Below are positions 27,841-37,284 of a stretch of 64,000 nt of DNA, in pieces. Made by a program: the position numbers and the translations under genes. Origin of the DNA: Sulfitobacter sp. S190 (GTDB lineage Bacteria > Pseudomonadota > Alphaproteobacteria > Rhodobacterales > Rhodobacteraceae). Below the pieces are notes generated by a model. That model was given only the letters and a program-made list of their open reading frames with translations, searched no databases and was not told the origin of the DNA. The stretch covers positions 1,302,001-1,366,000 of the forward strand of contig NZ_CP081120.1 in NCBI RefSeq assembly GCF_025141935.1, written 5' to 3'. The stretch's first letter is position 1, and every line of letters begins with the position of its first letter.

Positions 27841-29033
27841 CCGAAAAGTTCACCGGCAGTTTCACACAACAAGAACCGATCCCCGAAGCGGGTATCGCCG
27901 CAGCCCTCGAGGTGATGCGGTCGGGCCGGTTGCACCGCTACAACACGGCCGAAGGCGAAGTGGCGCAAGCCGCGCTGCTGGAAGAGGAGTTCGCGGAAAA
28001 GGTCGGTGCGAAATACTGCCTCGCCGTGGCGTCCGGCGGCTATGCGATGGCGACGGCGCTGCGCGCGATCGGGGTCAAACCGGGCGACAAGGTCCTGACC
28101 AACGCCTTTACACTTGCACCGGTGCCGGGTGCCATTGCCGCGGTAGGTGCCGTGCCGGTGTTCGTCGGCGTGACCGACACGCTGGTGCTGGATCTCGACG
28201 ATCTGGCGGACAAGGCCAGTCAGGCAGACGTGCTGTTGCTCAGCCACATGCGCGGACACCAGTGCGACATGGAGGCGCTGATGCGCCTGTGCGACGGCCG
28301 CGGCATCCGCGTAATCGAGGATTGCGCCCACACGATGGGGGCCGCTTGGAAGGGCAAGCCGTCGGGCCGCTGGGGGCTGGCTGGATGCTACAGTTGTCAG
28401 ACCTACAAGCACGTGAATGCGGGCGAAGGCGGGCTTCTGGTGACCGATGACGCCGATGTGGCGGCCCGCGCCATCATCATGTCGGGCTCCTATATGCTGT
28501 ATGAGCGGCACCGGGCCGCGCCACCGCCCGAAGCCTTCGAAAAGATCCGCTATGAAACCCCGAATATTTCGGGACGCATGGACAATCTGCGTGCCGCTAT
28601 CCTGCGCCCGCAGCTGGCCGATCTGGAGACGCAATGCGCGCGCTGGAACGATCGCTACCGGACACTCGAGGACGGATTGCGCGGCTGTGCGGGGCTCAGC
28701 ATCATCGAACGGCCCGAAGAGGAGACGATCGTGGGGTCGTCCTTTCAGTTTCTGCTGAAAGACTGGACCACCGATGCGGTCTCCGCACTGGTCACGCGCT
28801 GCGAAACCCGCGGGGTTGAATTAAAGTGGTTCGGTGGGGCGGAGCCGAAGGGGTTCACGAGCCGCTACGACAGCTGGCGATACGTCGATGCGCCGCGCAT
28901 GCCTGCGGCGGATCGTATCCTTGCGGGAATCGTCGATCTGCGTGTGCCGCTGACATTCAGCATTGCGGATTGCAAGTTGATCGCGCGGATCATCCGGCAG
29001 GAGGCATCGCGGCTATATCAGGCGGAAACCTGA
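27837..29033 (+). CDS. DegT/DnrJ/EryC1/StrS family aminotransferase
   Basis: PLP-dependent sugar aminotransferase-fold protein, 398 residues. The DegT family features are ASGGYAMATAL (the phosphate-binding loop), VIEDCAHTMGA, and the Schiff-base lysine in CQTYKHVNAGEGG near residue 200. Relatives aminate UDP- or dTDP-ketosugars. Its start overlaps the gph stop by four bases, so it is translationally coupled to a phosphatase, but no sugar dehydratase or transferase lies beside it. The substrate is open. Confidence 0.86.
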   Translation: MTEKFTGSFTQQEPIPEAGIAAALEVMRSGRLHRYNTAEGEVAQAALLEEEFAEKVGAKYCLAVASGGYAMATALRAIGVKPGDKVLTNAFTLAPVPGAIAAVGAVPVFVGVTDTLVLDLDDLADKASQADVLLLSHMRGHQCDMEALMRLCDGRGIRVIEDCAHTMGAAWKGKPSGRWGLAGCYSCQTYKHVNAGEGGLLVTDDADVAARAIIMSGSYMLYERHRAAPPPEAFEKIRYETPNISGRMDNLRAAILRPQLADLETQCARWNDRYRTLEDGLRGCAGLSIIERPEEETIVGSSFQFLLKDWTTDAVSALVTRCETRGVELKWFGGAEPKGFTSRYDSWRYVDAPRMPAADRILAGIVDLRVPLTFSIADCKLIARIIRQEASRLYQAET

Positions 29034-29117
29034 TTCAAAGGCGCGCTGCCGCGCACGCCATTCAACCCGAAATCATATGCCTCCGCGCGGCGGTCCGCAC
29101 CTGCGCGGGGTGCCTGA

Positions 29118-29578
29118 TCAAAAGTGGATTGTGCCGTGATCGCCGACGTCGGGCGTTCCATCGGTCAGGTTTGCCTTCGCCAGCTGGAAGAGAAAAGACA
29201 GGCTGCCGTCGGTTCGGCCTCCGCAGGGGCAAAGCGCAGAAGCTGGACATCCTCGTCGCGCTTGCCGTCCTCGAACCACGCGGCAGCAAAGACATTCCAC
29301 AATTCGTCGAGCTTTCTTGGGTCACTTATCGCTTCGAGCCGGCCATCAATGCGGGCGTAGAGGTGTTCGTCCTTGCTGCTGACAAGATATTGCGCCGCGG
29401 CTCCGCCGGTGGCACCTGAGCCCAGATCGGTGCCCTTGGCTGTGATGAACCACAAAACACCCGCCTCTTCGTCGACGTAATGCGTCATCGGCACTGCCGG
29501 AGCATCGGTCGCTGCCAACATGCCGGTGCGTGTGTCGTCCATCCGGTCCCAGAATTTTTGCTTCAGCGTGTCGGTCAT
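29118..29578 (-). pseudogene. Frameshifted pyridoxamine 5'-phosphate oxidase-family (general stress) protein
   Basis: From ATG 29578 the frame encodes a PPOX-like flavin-binding split barrel (MTDTLKQKFWDRMDDTRTGML...) of the general-stress-protein-26 type. After APAEAE near residue 113 the reading changes to an unrelated tail and stops at 29165. The expected family ending, SLSFLFQLAKANLTDGTPD then VGDHGTIHF, is present in another frame down to 29118. A lost segment of about 10 bases near 29235 would explain both the frame change and the missing residues, giving about 156 residues when repaired. It could be a pseudogene, a short functional form or a sequencing error. Confidence 0.75.
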
Positions 29579-29649
29579 TTGCTATGCTCCGTGAGTGACG
29601 TTCCTGTCCACACCAACGTCGCGGGCGGCTCGAGCGTTCCACGCCATGC

Positions 29650-29692
29650 TTGACGGGGCAGGGGTGATCTGCAACTAATGAACAAGCGTTCA
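29650..29692 (+). promoter_or_regulatory. Candidate ivd promoter with TGAAC-N4-GTTCA operator-like site
   Basis: TTGACG (29650-29655), an 18-base spacer and ACTAAT (29674-29679) form a weak sigma-70-like promoter. The inverted repeat TGAACAAGCGTTCA (29679-29692) begins at its last base, 45 bases before the ivd ATG. The layout matches the site at 12122-12163 almost base for base in spacing. Confidence 0.45.
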
Positions 29693-29736
29693 ATAAATAT
29701 GGATGCGCCGGTATCGCGCACTGAGGGAGACAATCG

Positions 29737-30900
29737 ATGTTCAATGCCACCATGCAATTCGATCTGGGCGATGATGTGAACGCGCTGCGCGAAATGGTGC
29801 ACCGCTGGGTGCAGGAACGCGTCAAGCCAATGGCCAAGGACATCGACGCAGATAATATGTTTCCCGCCGAGCTTTGGCGCGAGATGGGCGAGCTTGGCCT
29901 GCTGGGAATGACGGTCGAGGAGGACTGGGGTGGGTCCGGCATGGGCTATCTGGCGCATACGGTCGCGGTCGAAGAGATCGCGCGCGCGAGCGCCTCTGTC
30001 TCGCTGTCCTACGGGGCGCATTCCAACCTGTGCGTCAACCAGATCCGGTTGAACGGAACGGATGAACAACGTGCCAAATATCTGCCCGGCCTGTGTTCGG
30101 GCGAACACGTGGGCGCACTTGCGATGTCGGAAACCTCGGCGGGATCGGACGTTGTGTCGATGAAGCTGTCGGCCGAAAAGCGCAACGATCACTACCGGCT
30201 CAACGGCAATAAATACTGGATCACCAACGGCTGTGACGCCGAAACGCTGGTGGTGTACGCCAAGACCGACAGGGACGCGGGCTCAAAGGGGATCACCGCC
30301 TTCCTGATTGAAAAATCAATGACCGGTTTCACAACCAGCCAGCATTTCGACAAGCTTGGCATGCGCGGCTCCAACACGGCGGAGCTCATTTTCGATGACT
30401 GTCAGGTGCCGTTCGAAAACGTGTTGGGCGAAGAGGGGCGCGGCGTGGCTGTACTGATGTCGGGGCTGGATTACGAGCGCGTGGTTCTGGCGGGCATCGG
30501 TCTGGGGCTGATGGCGGCCTGTCTGGATGAAATCATGCCCTACATGGCCGAGCGCAAGCAATTCGGCAAACCGGTGGGCAGCTTCCAGCTGATGCAGGGC
30601 AAGATGGCGGATATGTACACCGCGATGAACTCTGCGCGGGCCTATGTTTACGAAGTTGCCAAAGCCTGTGACCGGGGTGAAGTGACACGTGCGGATGCCG
30701 CGGCGTGCTGTCTCTATGCCTCGGAGCAGGCGATGGTGCAGGCGCATCAGGCCGTGCAGGCGATGGGGGGCGCCGGTTACCTGAGCGACAACCCTGTCGC
30801 GCGCATCTTCCGCGACGCCAAGTTGATGGAGATCGGGGCAGGTACCTCCGAAATCCGCCGCATGCTGGTCGGTCGCGAGATGATGGGAGCAATGGCGTGA
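29737..30900 (+). CDS. ivd: Isovaleryl-CoA dehydrogenase
   Basis: FAD-dependent acyl-CoA dehydrogenase of 387 residues that oxidises isovaleryl-CoA to 3-methylcrotonyl-CoA in leucine breakdown. Seen are the FAD/substrate motifs ALAMSETSAGSDV and YWITNG, the C-terminal GGAGYLSDNPVARIFRDAK, and a glutamate in LDYERVVLAG at the place where isovaleryl-CoA dehydrogenases carry their catalytic base. The operon context (mccB, mccA, hmgL) confirms the assignment. The start at 29737 follows GAGGGAGA. It is the first gene of the leucine operon. Confidence 0.95.
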   Translation: MFNATMQFDLGDDVNALREMVHRWVQERVKPMAKDIDADNMFPAELWREMGELGLLGMTVEEDWGGSGMGYLAHTVAVEEIARASASVSLSYGAHSNLCVNQIRLNGTDEQRAKYLPGLCSGEHVGALAMSETSAGSDVVSMKLSAEKRNDHYRLNGNKYWITNGCDAETLVVYAKTDRDAGSKGITAFLIEKSMTGFTTSQHFDKLGMRGSNTAELIFDDCQVPFENVLGEEGRGVAVLMSGLDYERVVLAGIGLGLMAACLDEIMPYMAERKQFGKPVGSFQLMQGKMADMYTAMNSARAYVYEVAKACDRGEVTRADAAACCLYASEQAMVQAHQAVQAMGGAGYLSDNPVARIFRDAKLMEIGAGTSEIRRMLVGREMMGAMA

Positions 30901-31394
30901 TGCGTCTCGCAGCAATGGCAATCGGGCTTTTGTGCACCGCAAGTGCCGCGCATGCACAGGACCTTGAGTATTCCGATACGGCGACGCGTGTGTGCCTGAA
31001 TGACGCTGAAGGATTCACTGGCCGCTTGGCCTGTGCCGGGCTGTCCGCGGGCTTGTGCATGGAGACACCACAGGGCGGATCTACCGTCGGAATGGGCGGA
31101 TGTCTGGACCGTGAACTGAAGTTCTGGGACGACATGCTCAACCGCAACTATCAGGCGGTGCTGTCGCAGGCGGTTGCCGCGGACGCCGAGCTTGAGGAGC
31201 TTGGGTCGGCGGCGCCACGTCAGGCCGTTGCCTTGCGGGCGATGCAGCGGTCATGGATCGATTTTCGGGACAAGGCCTGCGCCTATGCCGCATCGCAATG
31301 GGGCGGCGGGACCGGGGCGGGGCCTGCGGCGCTCGACTGCCTGATGCGCCAGACGGCCCGGCAGGCGCTCAGCTTGCGCAGCTGGGCGCAGTGA
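30900..31394 (+). CDS. LprI/DUF1311 family periplasmic protein
   Basis: A 164-residue exported protein: signal peptide to about AHA/QD (residue 20), then the DUF1311/lysozyme-inhibitor LprI domain, recognised by CLDRELKFWDDMLNRNYQAVL, the long helix after it and QRSWIDFRDKACAYA, with cysteines that probably pair. Some members inhibit lysozyme; most have no known role. Its ATG shares one base with the ivd stop (TGATG), so it is translated from the leucine operon mRNA, an unexpected place for an envelope protein. Confidence 0.8.
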   Translation: MRLAAMAIGLLCTASAAHAQDLEYSDTATRVCLNDAEGFTGRLACAGLSAGLCMETPQGGSTVGMGGCLDRELKFWDDMLNRNYQAVLSQAVAADAELEELGSAAPRQAVALRAMQRSWIDFRDKACAYAASQWGGGTGAGPAALDCLMRQTARQALSLRSWAQ

Positions 31395-31395
31395 C

Positions 31396-32922
31396 ATGCA
31401 GCAGCTTGCGGGTCTTGATGCGTCGGGAGAATGGAACATCCCGGACCGGCTGAACATGGCGCGTCAATGTCTGGAGCAGGACGGCGCGCGCACGGCGGTG
31501 ATTGATCTGTCCGGTGACCGGCGCGCCGACGTGACGTTCGATACGCTGACGACAATGACGGACGGTCTGGCGCGCGCGTTGCAGACGCGGATCGACAGGG
31601 GCGACCGCGTGGGTGTTTTGCTGAGCCAATCCCCCTGGTGCCTTGCCGCGCATCTCGCCATCTGGAAAATCGGTGCGATTTCAGTACCTTTGTTCAAGCT
31701 CTTCAAGCGGGCGGCGCTGTCATCGCGGATCGAGGACGCGGGCGTCGGGATCGTTTTGACAGACGACGAAGGTGCGGTGCTTCTGGGCGATCTGGCTGAA
31801 CCATGGCTGGTTGAGACGGCGGGCGTGGCGGGCGGTGACGTGCCATATGCGGATACCGGCCCCGAGGACCCGGCGGTGTTGATCTATACGTCCGGCACCA
31901 CCGGCACGCCCAAGGGCGCGCTGCACGGGCATCGGGTGCTGACGGGGCATCTGCCCGGTGTCGTGATGAGCCATGATCATCTGGGTCAGCGGGGCGATTG
32001 TCTGTGGACCCCTGCCGATTGGGCCTGGATCGGGGGGCTATTCGATGTGGCCATGCCGGGGCTTGCGCTGGGCGTACCGGTTGTCGCGGCCCGGATGGCC
32101 AAGTTCGATACCGATGTCTGCGCCGACATCATCGCGCGCGCAAAGGTGCGCAACGTATTCTTGCCGCCAACCGCCCTGCGGATGCTGCGCGCAGCGGATG
32201 CCCGCATATCCGGTCTGCGTTCCGTCGCGAGCGGTGGTGAGCCGTTGGGCGCCGAGATGCTGGACTGGGGGCGCGAGGCATTCGGTGTCGAAATCAACGA
32301 GTTTTACGGCCAGACGGAGTGCAACATGGTCGCGTCCAGCTGTGGCGCCGCATTTCCGGCGCAGCCCGGTTGCATCGGCAAACCGGTGCCGGGGCATGAA
32401 CTGGCGACGCTCGACGAAAGCGGTTCCCCCTCACAGGGCGAGGGCGACGTGGCCGTGCGCCGTGGTTCCGCGTCGATGATGCTGCGGTATTGGAACCGCA
32501 TCGACGAAACGGCGGAAAAGTTTCGGGGCGACTGGATGATCACCGGCGACCGCGGGATCTGGGAAGACGGTTATCTGCGGTTTGTCGGACGCGAAGATGA
32601 CGTGATCACCTCCAGCGGCTACCGCATCGGCCCCGCCGAAATAGAAGACTGCCTGCTGACCCATGCCGATGTGGCGACCTGCGGCGTGGTCGGCAAACCC
32701 GATCCGCTGCGCACCGAGATCGTCAAGGCCTATGTGGTGCTGAAACCCGGCGCCACCGCAGACGCCGAAACGCTGCAGAACTGGGTCAGGCAGCGGTTGG
32801 CAAGCTACTCATACCCCAGGGAAATCGCTTTTCTGGACGCCTTGCCGATGACCGTCACCGGGAAGGTGATACGCAAAGAACTCAAAGCCCGCGCGCGGGC
32901 GGAACTGGAGGGCCAGACATGA
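31396..32922 (+). CDS. AMP-binding acyl-CoA synthetase
   Basis: Adenylate-forming acyl-CoA ligase, 508 residues. It has the P-loop [11 protein letters not shown] near residue 160, the adenine-binding EFYGQTECN, the hinge-region TGDRG and [14 protein letters not shown], and the C-terminal catalytic lysine in TGKVIRKEL. It resembles acetyl-/medium-chain acyl-CoA synthetases. In this operon it may activate isovalerate or the released acetoacetate; the sequence does not decide. It starts one base after the LprI-like stop and overlaps mccB by four bases. Confidence 0.88.
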   Translation: MQQLAGLDASGEWNIPDRLNMARQCLEQDGARTAVIDLSGDRRADVTFDTLTTMTDGLARALQTRIDRGDRVGVLLSQSPWCLAAHLAIWKIGAISVPLFKLFKRAALSSRIEDAGVGIVLTDDEGAVLLGDLAEPWLVETAGVAGGDVPYADTGPEDPAVLIYTSGTTGTPKGALHGHRVLTGHLPGVVMSHDHLGQRGDCLWTPADWAWIGGLFDVAMPGLALGVPVVAARMAKFDTDVCADIIARAKVRNVFLPPTALRMLRAADARISGLRSVASGGEPLGAEMLDWGREAFGVEINEFYGQTECNMVASSCGAAFPAQPGCIGKPVPGHELATLDESGSPSQGEGDVAVRRGSASMMLRYWNRIDETAEKFRGDWMITGDRGIWEDGYLRFVGREDDVITSSGYRIGPAEIEDCLLTHADVATCGVVGKPDPLRTEIVKAYVVLKPGATADAETLQNWVRQRLASYSYPREIAFLDALPMTVTGKVIRKELKARARAELEGQT

Positions 32923-34523
32923 AGCTCAATTCACAGGCATTGCCCGCGTCGCAGACGTTCAAGGACAATGAAGCCGCGCATCTCGAGGCATTGGAAACGG
33001 TGCAGGCCGCAGCGGCTACTGCGGCGCGCGGCGGGGGCGAGCGCTCGCGCGAGCGGCACACCGGCCGGGGCAAAATGCTGCCGCGCGAACGGGTCGCCAA
33101 CCTGCTCGATCCCGGCAGTCCGTTTCTGGAAATCGGAGCCGTGGCCGCGCATGGCCTTTATGACGGGGCAGCCCCCTGTGCCGGTGTGATCGCGGGTATC
33201 GGCCGCGTGCAGGGTCACGAGGTCATGGTGGTGTGCAACGATGCCACCGTCAAAGGTGGAACCTACTATCCAATGACCGTCAAAAAGCATCTGCGTGCAC
33301 AGGAGATTGCCGAGGAAAACCATCTGCCGTGCATCTATCTGGTCGACAGCGGGGGGGCCAACCTGCCCAATCAGGACGAGGTGTTTCCCGACCGCGACCA
33401 CTTTGGCCGCATTTTTTACAATCAGGCGCGGATGAGCGGCAAGGGGATTGCGCAGATTGCCGTGGTCATGGGGTCGTGCACGGCGGGCGGCGCCTATGTT
33501 CCGGCGATGTCGGATGTCACCATCATCGTGCGCGACCAAGGCACCATCTTTCTGGCCGGACCGCCTTTGGTCAAGGCCGCGACCGGCGAGGTCGTGAGCG
33601 CGGAGGATCTGGGTGGGGGGGATGTGCATACGCGCCTGTCGGGTGTCGCCGATTATCTGGCCGAGGACGACGCACACGCGCTCGCACTGGCGCGGCGGGC
33701 TGTCGGGCATTTGAACCGCGCCAAGCCGGACACGGTCCAGTGGGAAAGCCCAGAGGAGCCAGCCTATGACCCGGCGGAAATTCTGGGCGTGGTGCCACAT
33801 GATTTGCGCACGCCCTACGACATCCGAGAAGTCATTGCGCGCACGGTGGATGGCAGCCGCTTCGATGAGTTCAAGCCGCGTTTCGGCGAAACGCTTGTCA
33901 CCGGCTTTGCCCATGTCAAAGGCTGCCCGGTCGGTGTCATCGCCAACAACGGGGTGTTGTTTTCCGAGGCCGCGCAGAAGGGGGCCCATTTTGTCGAGCT
34001 TTGCTCTCAACGGGGCATTCCGCTGGTGTTTTTGCAAAATATCACCGGGTTCATGGTGGGGCGCAAATACGAGAACGAGGGGATCGCCCGCCACGGGGCC
34101 AAGATGGTAACGGCGGTGGCCTGCACGAATGTGCCCAAGATCACGATGCTGGTTGGCGGGTCATTCGGCGCGGGCAATTACGGCATGGCCGGTCGCGCCT
34201 ATTCGCCGCGGTTCATGTGGACCTGGCCCAACAGCCGGATTTCGGTCATGGGCGGTGCCCAGGCCGCGGGCGTTCTGGCCACCGTCAAGCGCGACGCGAT
34301 CGAACGGCAGGGCGACAGTTGGCCCGATGCGGAAGAGGCCGCATTCAAGCAACCGACGATCGACATGTTCGAGACCCAGTCCCATCCGCTTTATGCCAGT
34401 GCGCGGCTATGGGACGACGGTATTATAGATCCGCGCAAGAGCCGCGATACGCTCGCGCTGAGCCTGTCGGCATCGTTGAACGCGCCTATTGCGCCGACGC
34501 GGTTCGGGGTGTTCCGCATGTGA
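32919..34523 (+). CDS. mccB: Methylcrotonoyl-CoA carboxylase carboxyltransferase subunit
   Basis: Non-biotin-containing beta subunit of 3-methylcrotonyl-CoA carboxylase, 534 residues. It has two crotonase-like carboxyltransferase domains (about 30-280 and 290-530), with [21 protein letters not shown] near residue 40, the acyl-CoA pocket [16 protein letters not shown] and the second-domain [20 protein letters not shown]. It transfers CO2 from carboxybiotin on MccA to methylcrotonyl-CoA. The ATG overlaps the synthetase stop (ATGA). Confidence 0.95.
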   Translation: MKLNSQALPASQTFKDNEAAHLEALETVQAAAATAARGGGERSRERHTGRGKMLPRERVANLLDPGSPFLEIGAVAAHGLYDGAAPCAGVIAGIGRVQGHEVMVVCNDATVKGGTYYPMTVKKHLRAQEIAEENHLPCIYLVDSGGANLPNQDEVFPDRDHFGRIFYNQARMSGKGIAQIAVVMGSCTAGGAYVPAMSDVTIIVRDQGTIFLAGPPLVKAATGEVVSAEDLGGGDVHTRLSGVADYLAEDDAHALALARRAVGHLNRAKPDTVQWESPEEPAYDPAEILGVVPHDLRTPYDIREVIARTVDGSRFDEFKPRFGETLVTGFAHVKGCPVGVIANNGVLFSEAAQKGAHFVELCSQRGIPLVFLQNITGFMVGRKYENEGIARHGAKMVTAVACTNVPKITMLVGGSFGAGNYGMAGRAYSPRFMWTWPNSRISVMGGAQAAGVLATVKRDAIERQGDSWPDAEEAAFKQPTIDMFETQSHPLYASARLWDDGIIDPRKSRDTLALSLSASLNAPIAPTRFGVFRM

Positions 34524-34590
34524 TGTGGCAGGGCGCGCGGGACATCATGTGCCCGAACGCCCACGCCGGTGCCCGCAGCGCCGGTGCAAT

Positions 34591-34612
34591 GAGTTTAAAG
34601 GGCAAGATGAAG
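34591..34612 (-). repeat. 22-nt dispersed intergenic element, copy B
   Basis: Reverse-strand copy, beginning (on minus) CTTCATCTTGCCC and ending TTTAAACTC. It sits in the 123-base gap between mccB and mccA, antisense to the operon. Two direct repeats CGCCGGTGC (34564-34572 and 34579-34587) lie beside it. The downstream hairpin of copies A and C is not evident here. Confidence 0.65.
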
Positions 34613-34646
34613 GCCGATGCGCCGTGCCTGCAAGGAGAGGTGAGCG

Positions 34647-36581
34647 ATGTTCGAGACGATCCTGATAGCCAATCGTGGCGAGATTGCGTGTCGTGTGATG
34701 CAGACGGCCCAGGCGCTGGGCGTGCGGTGTGTTGCGGTGTTCTCCGACGCCGACCGGGACGCGAAGCACGTGCAGATGGCGGATGCCGCGGTCCATATCG
34801 GGGGCAACGCGCCTGCGCAGAGTTATTTGCTGGGGAACCGGATTATCGAGGCGGCGCATCAGACGGGTGCGCAGGCCATTCACCCCGGTTACGGCTTTCT
34901 GTCGGAGAACCCCGATTTCGTCGAGGCGGTCGAGGCCGCTGGTCTGACGTTCATCGGACCGTCCGCCGACGCGATCCGCGCGATGGGGCTGAAGGATGCC
35001 GCGAAGGCGCTGATGGTCGAGGCAGGAGTGCCGGTGGTTCCGGGATACCACGGATCGGATCAGTCCGACGGGCTTCTGGCCCGCGAGGCGGACGCCATCG
35101 GGTATCCGGTGCTGATCAAGGCCGTTGCCGGTGGGGGCGGCAAGGGGATGCGTCTGGTCGAGCGGTCTGCGGACTTCGCCGCGGCATTGGAAAGTGCGCG
35201 GTCGGAGGCGCTTACGGCCTTTGGCAATGCGGATGTACTTGTCGAGAAGTTTGTCAGTCAGCCCCGCCATATCGAAGTGCAGGTTTTCGGAGACGGCACG
35301 TCGGCCGTCCACCTGTTCGAGCGCGACTGTTCGCTGCAGCGGCGTCACCAGAAGGTCATCGAGGAAGCGCCAGCCCCCGGCATGACAGTGCAGATGCGGG
35401 AGGCCATGGGCGCGGCCGCGGTGCGCGCAGCGCAAGCTATCGGGTACAAGGGGGCAGGGACCGTCGAATTCATCGTGGACGGGTCGGACGGGCTGCGCCC
35501 TGACGGTTTTTTCTTCATGGAAATGAATACCCGGCTGCAGGTAGAGCATCCCGTGACGGAAGCGATCACCGGGGTCGATCTGGTGGAATGGCAACTGCGC
35601 GTAGCCGCCGGGGAGGCATTGCCGCTCGCCCAGGATGCGCTGCAGATCGACGGGCACGCCTTTGAGGCGCGTCTTTATGCCGAAGACGTGCCAAAGGGTT
35701 TTTTGCCCGCCACGGGGACGCTGAGCCATTTGTCATTCGATGCGCAGGCGCGCGCCGATAGTGGCGTGCGGGCGGGCGATGTGATCAGCCCATTCTACGA
35801 CCCCATGATTGCAAAAGTTGTCGTGCACGGGCCCACCCGCGATGTCGCCCTGTCGCGTCTGCGGCAGGCGCTCGCACGGACGGAGGTGGCGGGCACGGTG
35901 ACGAACCTGGCATTTCTGGGGGCCCTGGCGCGCCACGACGGGTTCGCCGCCGGTGATGTGGACACGGGTCTGATTGCGCGCGATCTGGATGCGCTCACGG
36001 CGGTGCCGCCGGTTGCACCGCGGCACGCAGCGCTGGCCGGAATGGCGGCGCTTGGTGTGCTCGAGCCGTCAAACGATGCGGGCTTCACGCTGTGGCAGCC
36101 GCTTTTGCAGCAGGTCACGCTTGCGTGGGACGGGGAGGAGCACATTGTGAAGGTGGAGACGCTTGGGCCGGATGCGCAGGACTGGCATGTGGGGGCAGAC
36201 AAGGTGGCGGCGCGCCGGATCGGGGGGCGCTGGTATCTGGATGGCGCGCCCGCCGCGGCCGTGTCTGTGGCGGGATCGACGGTGACGGTCTTCGAGCATT
36301 TCGGCATGGTGTTTGAGCATATTGACCCGCTTGCCCGCGCCACGGCGGCGGCAGGGGATGGCAATCTGATCGAGGCGCCGATGCCAGGGCTTGTCCGGTC
36401 GCTTGACGCGCAGGTCGGCGCCGAGGTGAAGGCAGGCGACAGGCTCGCCGTCCTGGAGGCGATGAAGATGGAGCACAGCCTGCTGGCGGCCCGTGACGGG
36501 ACCGTCGCCGAAGTGCTGGCCACCGCGGGGGATCAGGTCGAAGCGGGTGCTGCGCTCGTCCGGCTGGAGCCGCAGGAATGA
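34647..36581 (+). CDS. mccA: Methylcrotonoyl-CoA carboxylase biotin-containing subunit
   Basis: Alpha subunit, 644 residues: a biotin carboxylase N-domain (ILIANRGEIACRV), an ATP-grasp core with GGGGKGMR near residue 165 and MNTRLQVEHPVTE near 295, a middle BT-type domain and a C-terminal biotinyl domain whose EAMKM motif puts biotin on Lys607. It carboxylates biotin with ATP and bicarbonate. The start follows AAGGAGAGG. BirA, encoded at 60155, is the likely biotinylating enzyme. The gene overlaps the downstream GST by four bases. Confidence 0.95.
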   Translation: MFETILIANRGEIACRVMQTAQALGVRCVAVFSDADRDAKHVQMADAAVHIGGNAPAQSYLLGNRIIEAAHQTGAQAIHPGYGFLSENPDFVEAVEAAGLTFIGPSADAIRAMGLKDAAKALMVEAGVPVVPGYHGSDQSDGLLAREADAIGYPVLIKAVAGGGGKGMRLVERSADFAAALESARSEALTAFGNADVLVEKFVSQPRHIEVQVFGDGTSAVHLFERDCSLQRRHQKVIEEAPAPGMTVQMREAMGAAAVRAAQAIGYKGAGTVEFIVDGSDGLRPDGFFFMEMNTRLQVEHPVTEAITGVDLVEWQLRVAAGEALPLAQDALQIDGHAFEARLYAEDVPKGFLPATGTLSHLSFDAQARADSGVRAGDVISPFYDPMIAKVVVHGPTRDVALSRLRQALARTEVAGTVTNLAFLGALARHDGFAAGDVDTGLIARDLDALTAVPPVAPRHAALAGMAALGVLEPSNDAGFTLWQPLLQQVTLAWDGEEHIVKVETLGPDAQDWHVGADKVAARRIGGRWYLDGAPAAAVSVAGSTVTVFEHFGMVFEHIDPLARATAAAGDGNLIEAPMPGLVRSLDAQVGAEVKAGDRLAVLEAMKMEHSLLAARDGTVAEVLATAGDQVEAGAALVRLEPQE

Positions 36582-37231
36582 TCCGTCTGCACCATTGCCC
36601 GCAAACCCGCTCAATGCGCAGCCTGTGGCTGCTGCACGAACTAGGCATCCCGTTCGAGGTGATCACCTATCCGTTTGACAAGACCTTGAGGAGCGAGGCC
36701 TTTCTTGCGCTGAACCCGGCGGGCCGGGTGCCGGCGCTGGAGCTGGATGGCACGGTGCTGTTCGAAACCGGCGCGATCACGGAAATTTTGTGTGAACGGT
36801 TCTCGCCCGATACTCTGGGCCGCGCGTCGGATCATGGGGAGCGGGCGCAATGGCTCGTTTGGGTGCATTTCGCCGAAACCATCAGCCAGCACAGTGCGGC
36901 GCTGACCCAGCAGCATGTGGCCCTGCGCGAGGATCACATGCGCAGCCCCATCGTGATGAAGCTGGAGGCCGCGCGGATCGCCAAATGCTATGCCGCTTTG
37001 GAAACACGGCTGCAGGGGCGCGAATATCTGCTGGATGGGGGATTTTCGGCGGCGGATGTATCGGTCGGGCAGGCCGTCTATATGGCGCGCCATTTCGCGC
37101 GGGTCCCCGCCGCTTCGGCGCTTGAGCGCTGGTATGCGCGGATCAGCGCACGGCCTGCGTTTCTTGCGTCGCTTCCGGGCGGAGCCGCGCTTTTCAAGCA
37201 GGCGTTCTTTGAGCCATGGCCGCTTGACTAG
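36578..37231 (+). CDS. Glutathione S-transferase family protein
   Basis: A 217-residue GST: thioredoxin-fold N-domain (residues 1-80) with the FETGAITEIL glutathione-binding SNAIL/TRAIL-like segment, then an all-helical C-domain with the N-capping GGFSAADVSVGQAVYM motif. The substrate is unknown. Translational overlap with mccA and position before hmgL place it firmly in the leucine operon; it could detoxify a reactive enoyl-CoA-derived intermediate, but that is inference. Confidence 0.86.
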   Translation: MIRLHHCPQTRSMRSLWLLHELGIPFEVITYPFDKTLRSEAFLALNPAGRVPALELDGTVLFETGAITEILCERFSPDTLGRASDHGERAQWLVWVHFAETISQHSAALTQQHVALREDHMRSPIVMKLEAARIAKCYAALETRLQGREYLLDGGFSAADVSVGQAVYMARHFARVPAASALERWYARISARPAFLASLPGGAALFKQAFFEPWPLD

Positions 37232-37284
37232 CCGTGCGTGGCAGAGTGGGATGGCAGAATTGATCAAATGGGGGAGAAGCCGCA

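Noticed and set aside
29034..29117. Possible continuation of the aminotransferase or a small gene before the PPOX pseudogene
   Set aside because: No start with a ribosome binding site and no family similarity; only a short convergent spacer.
34564..34587. Two 9-base direct repeats (CGCCGGTGC) as an attachment site or operator
   Set aside because: Short, GC-rich and next to repeat copy B; no integrase or other sign of insertion, so kept only as a note.
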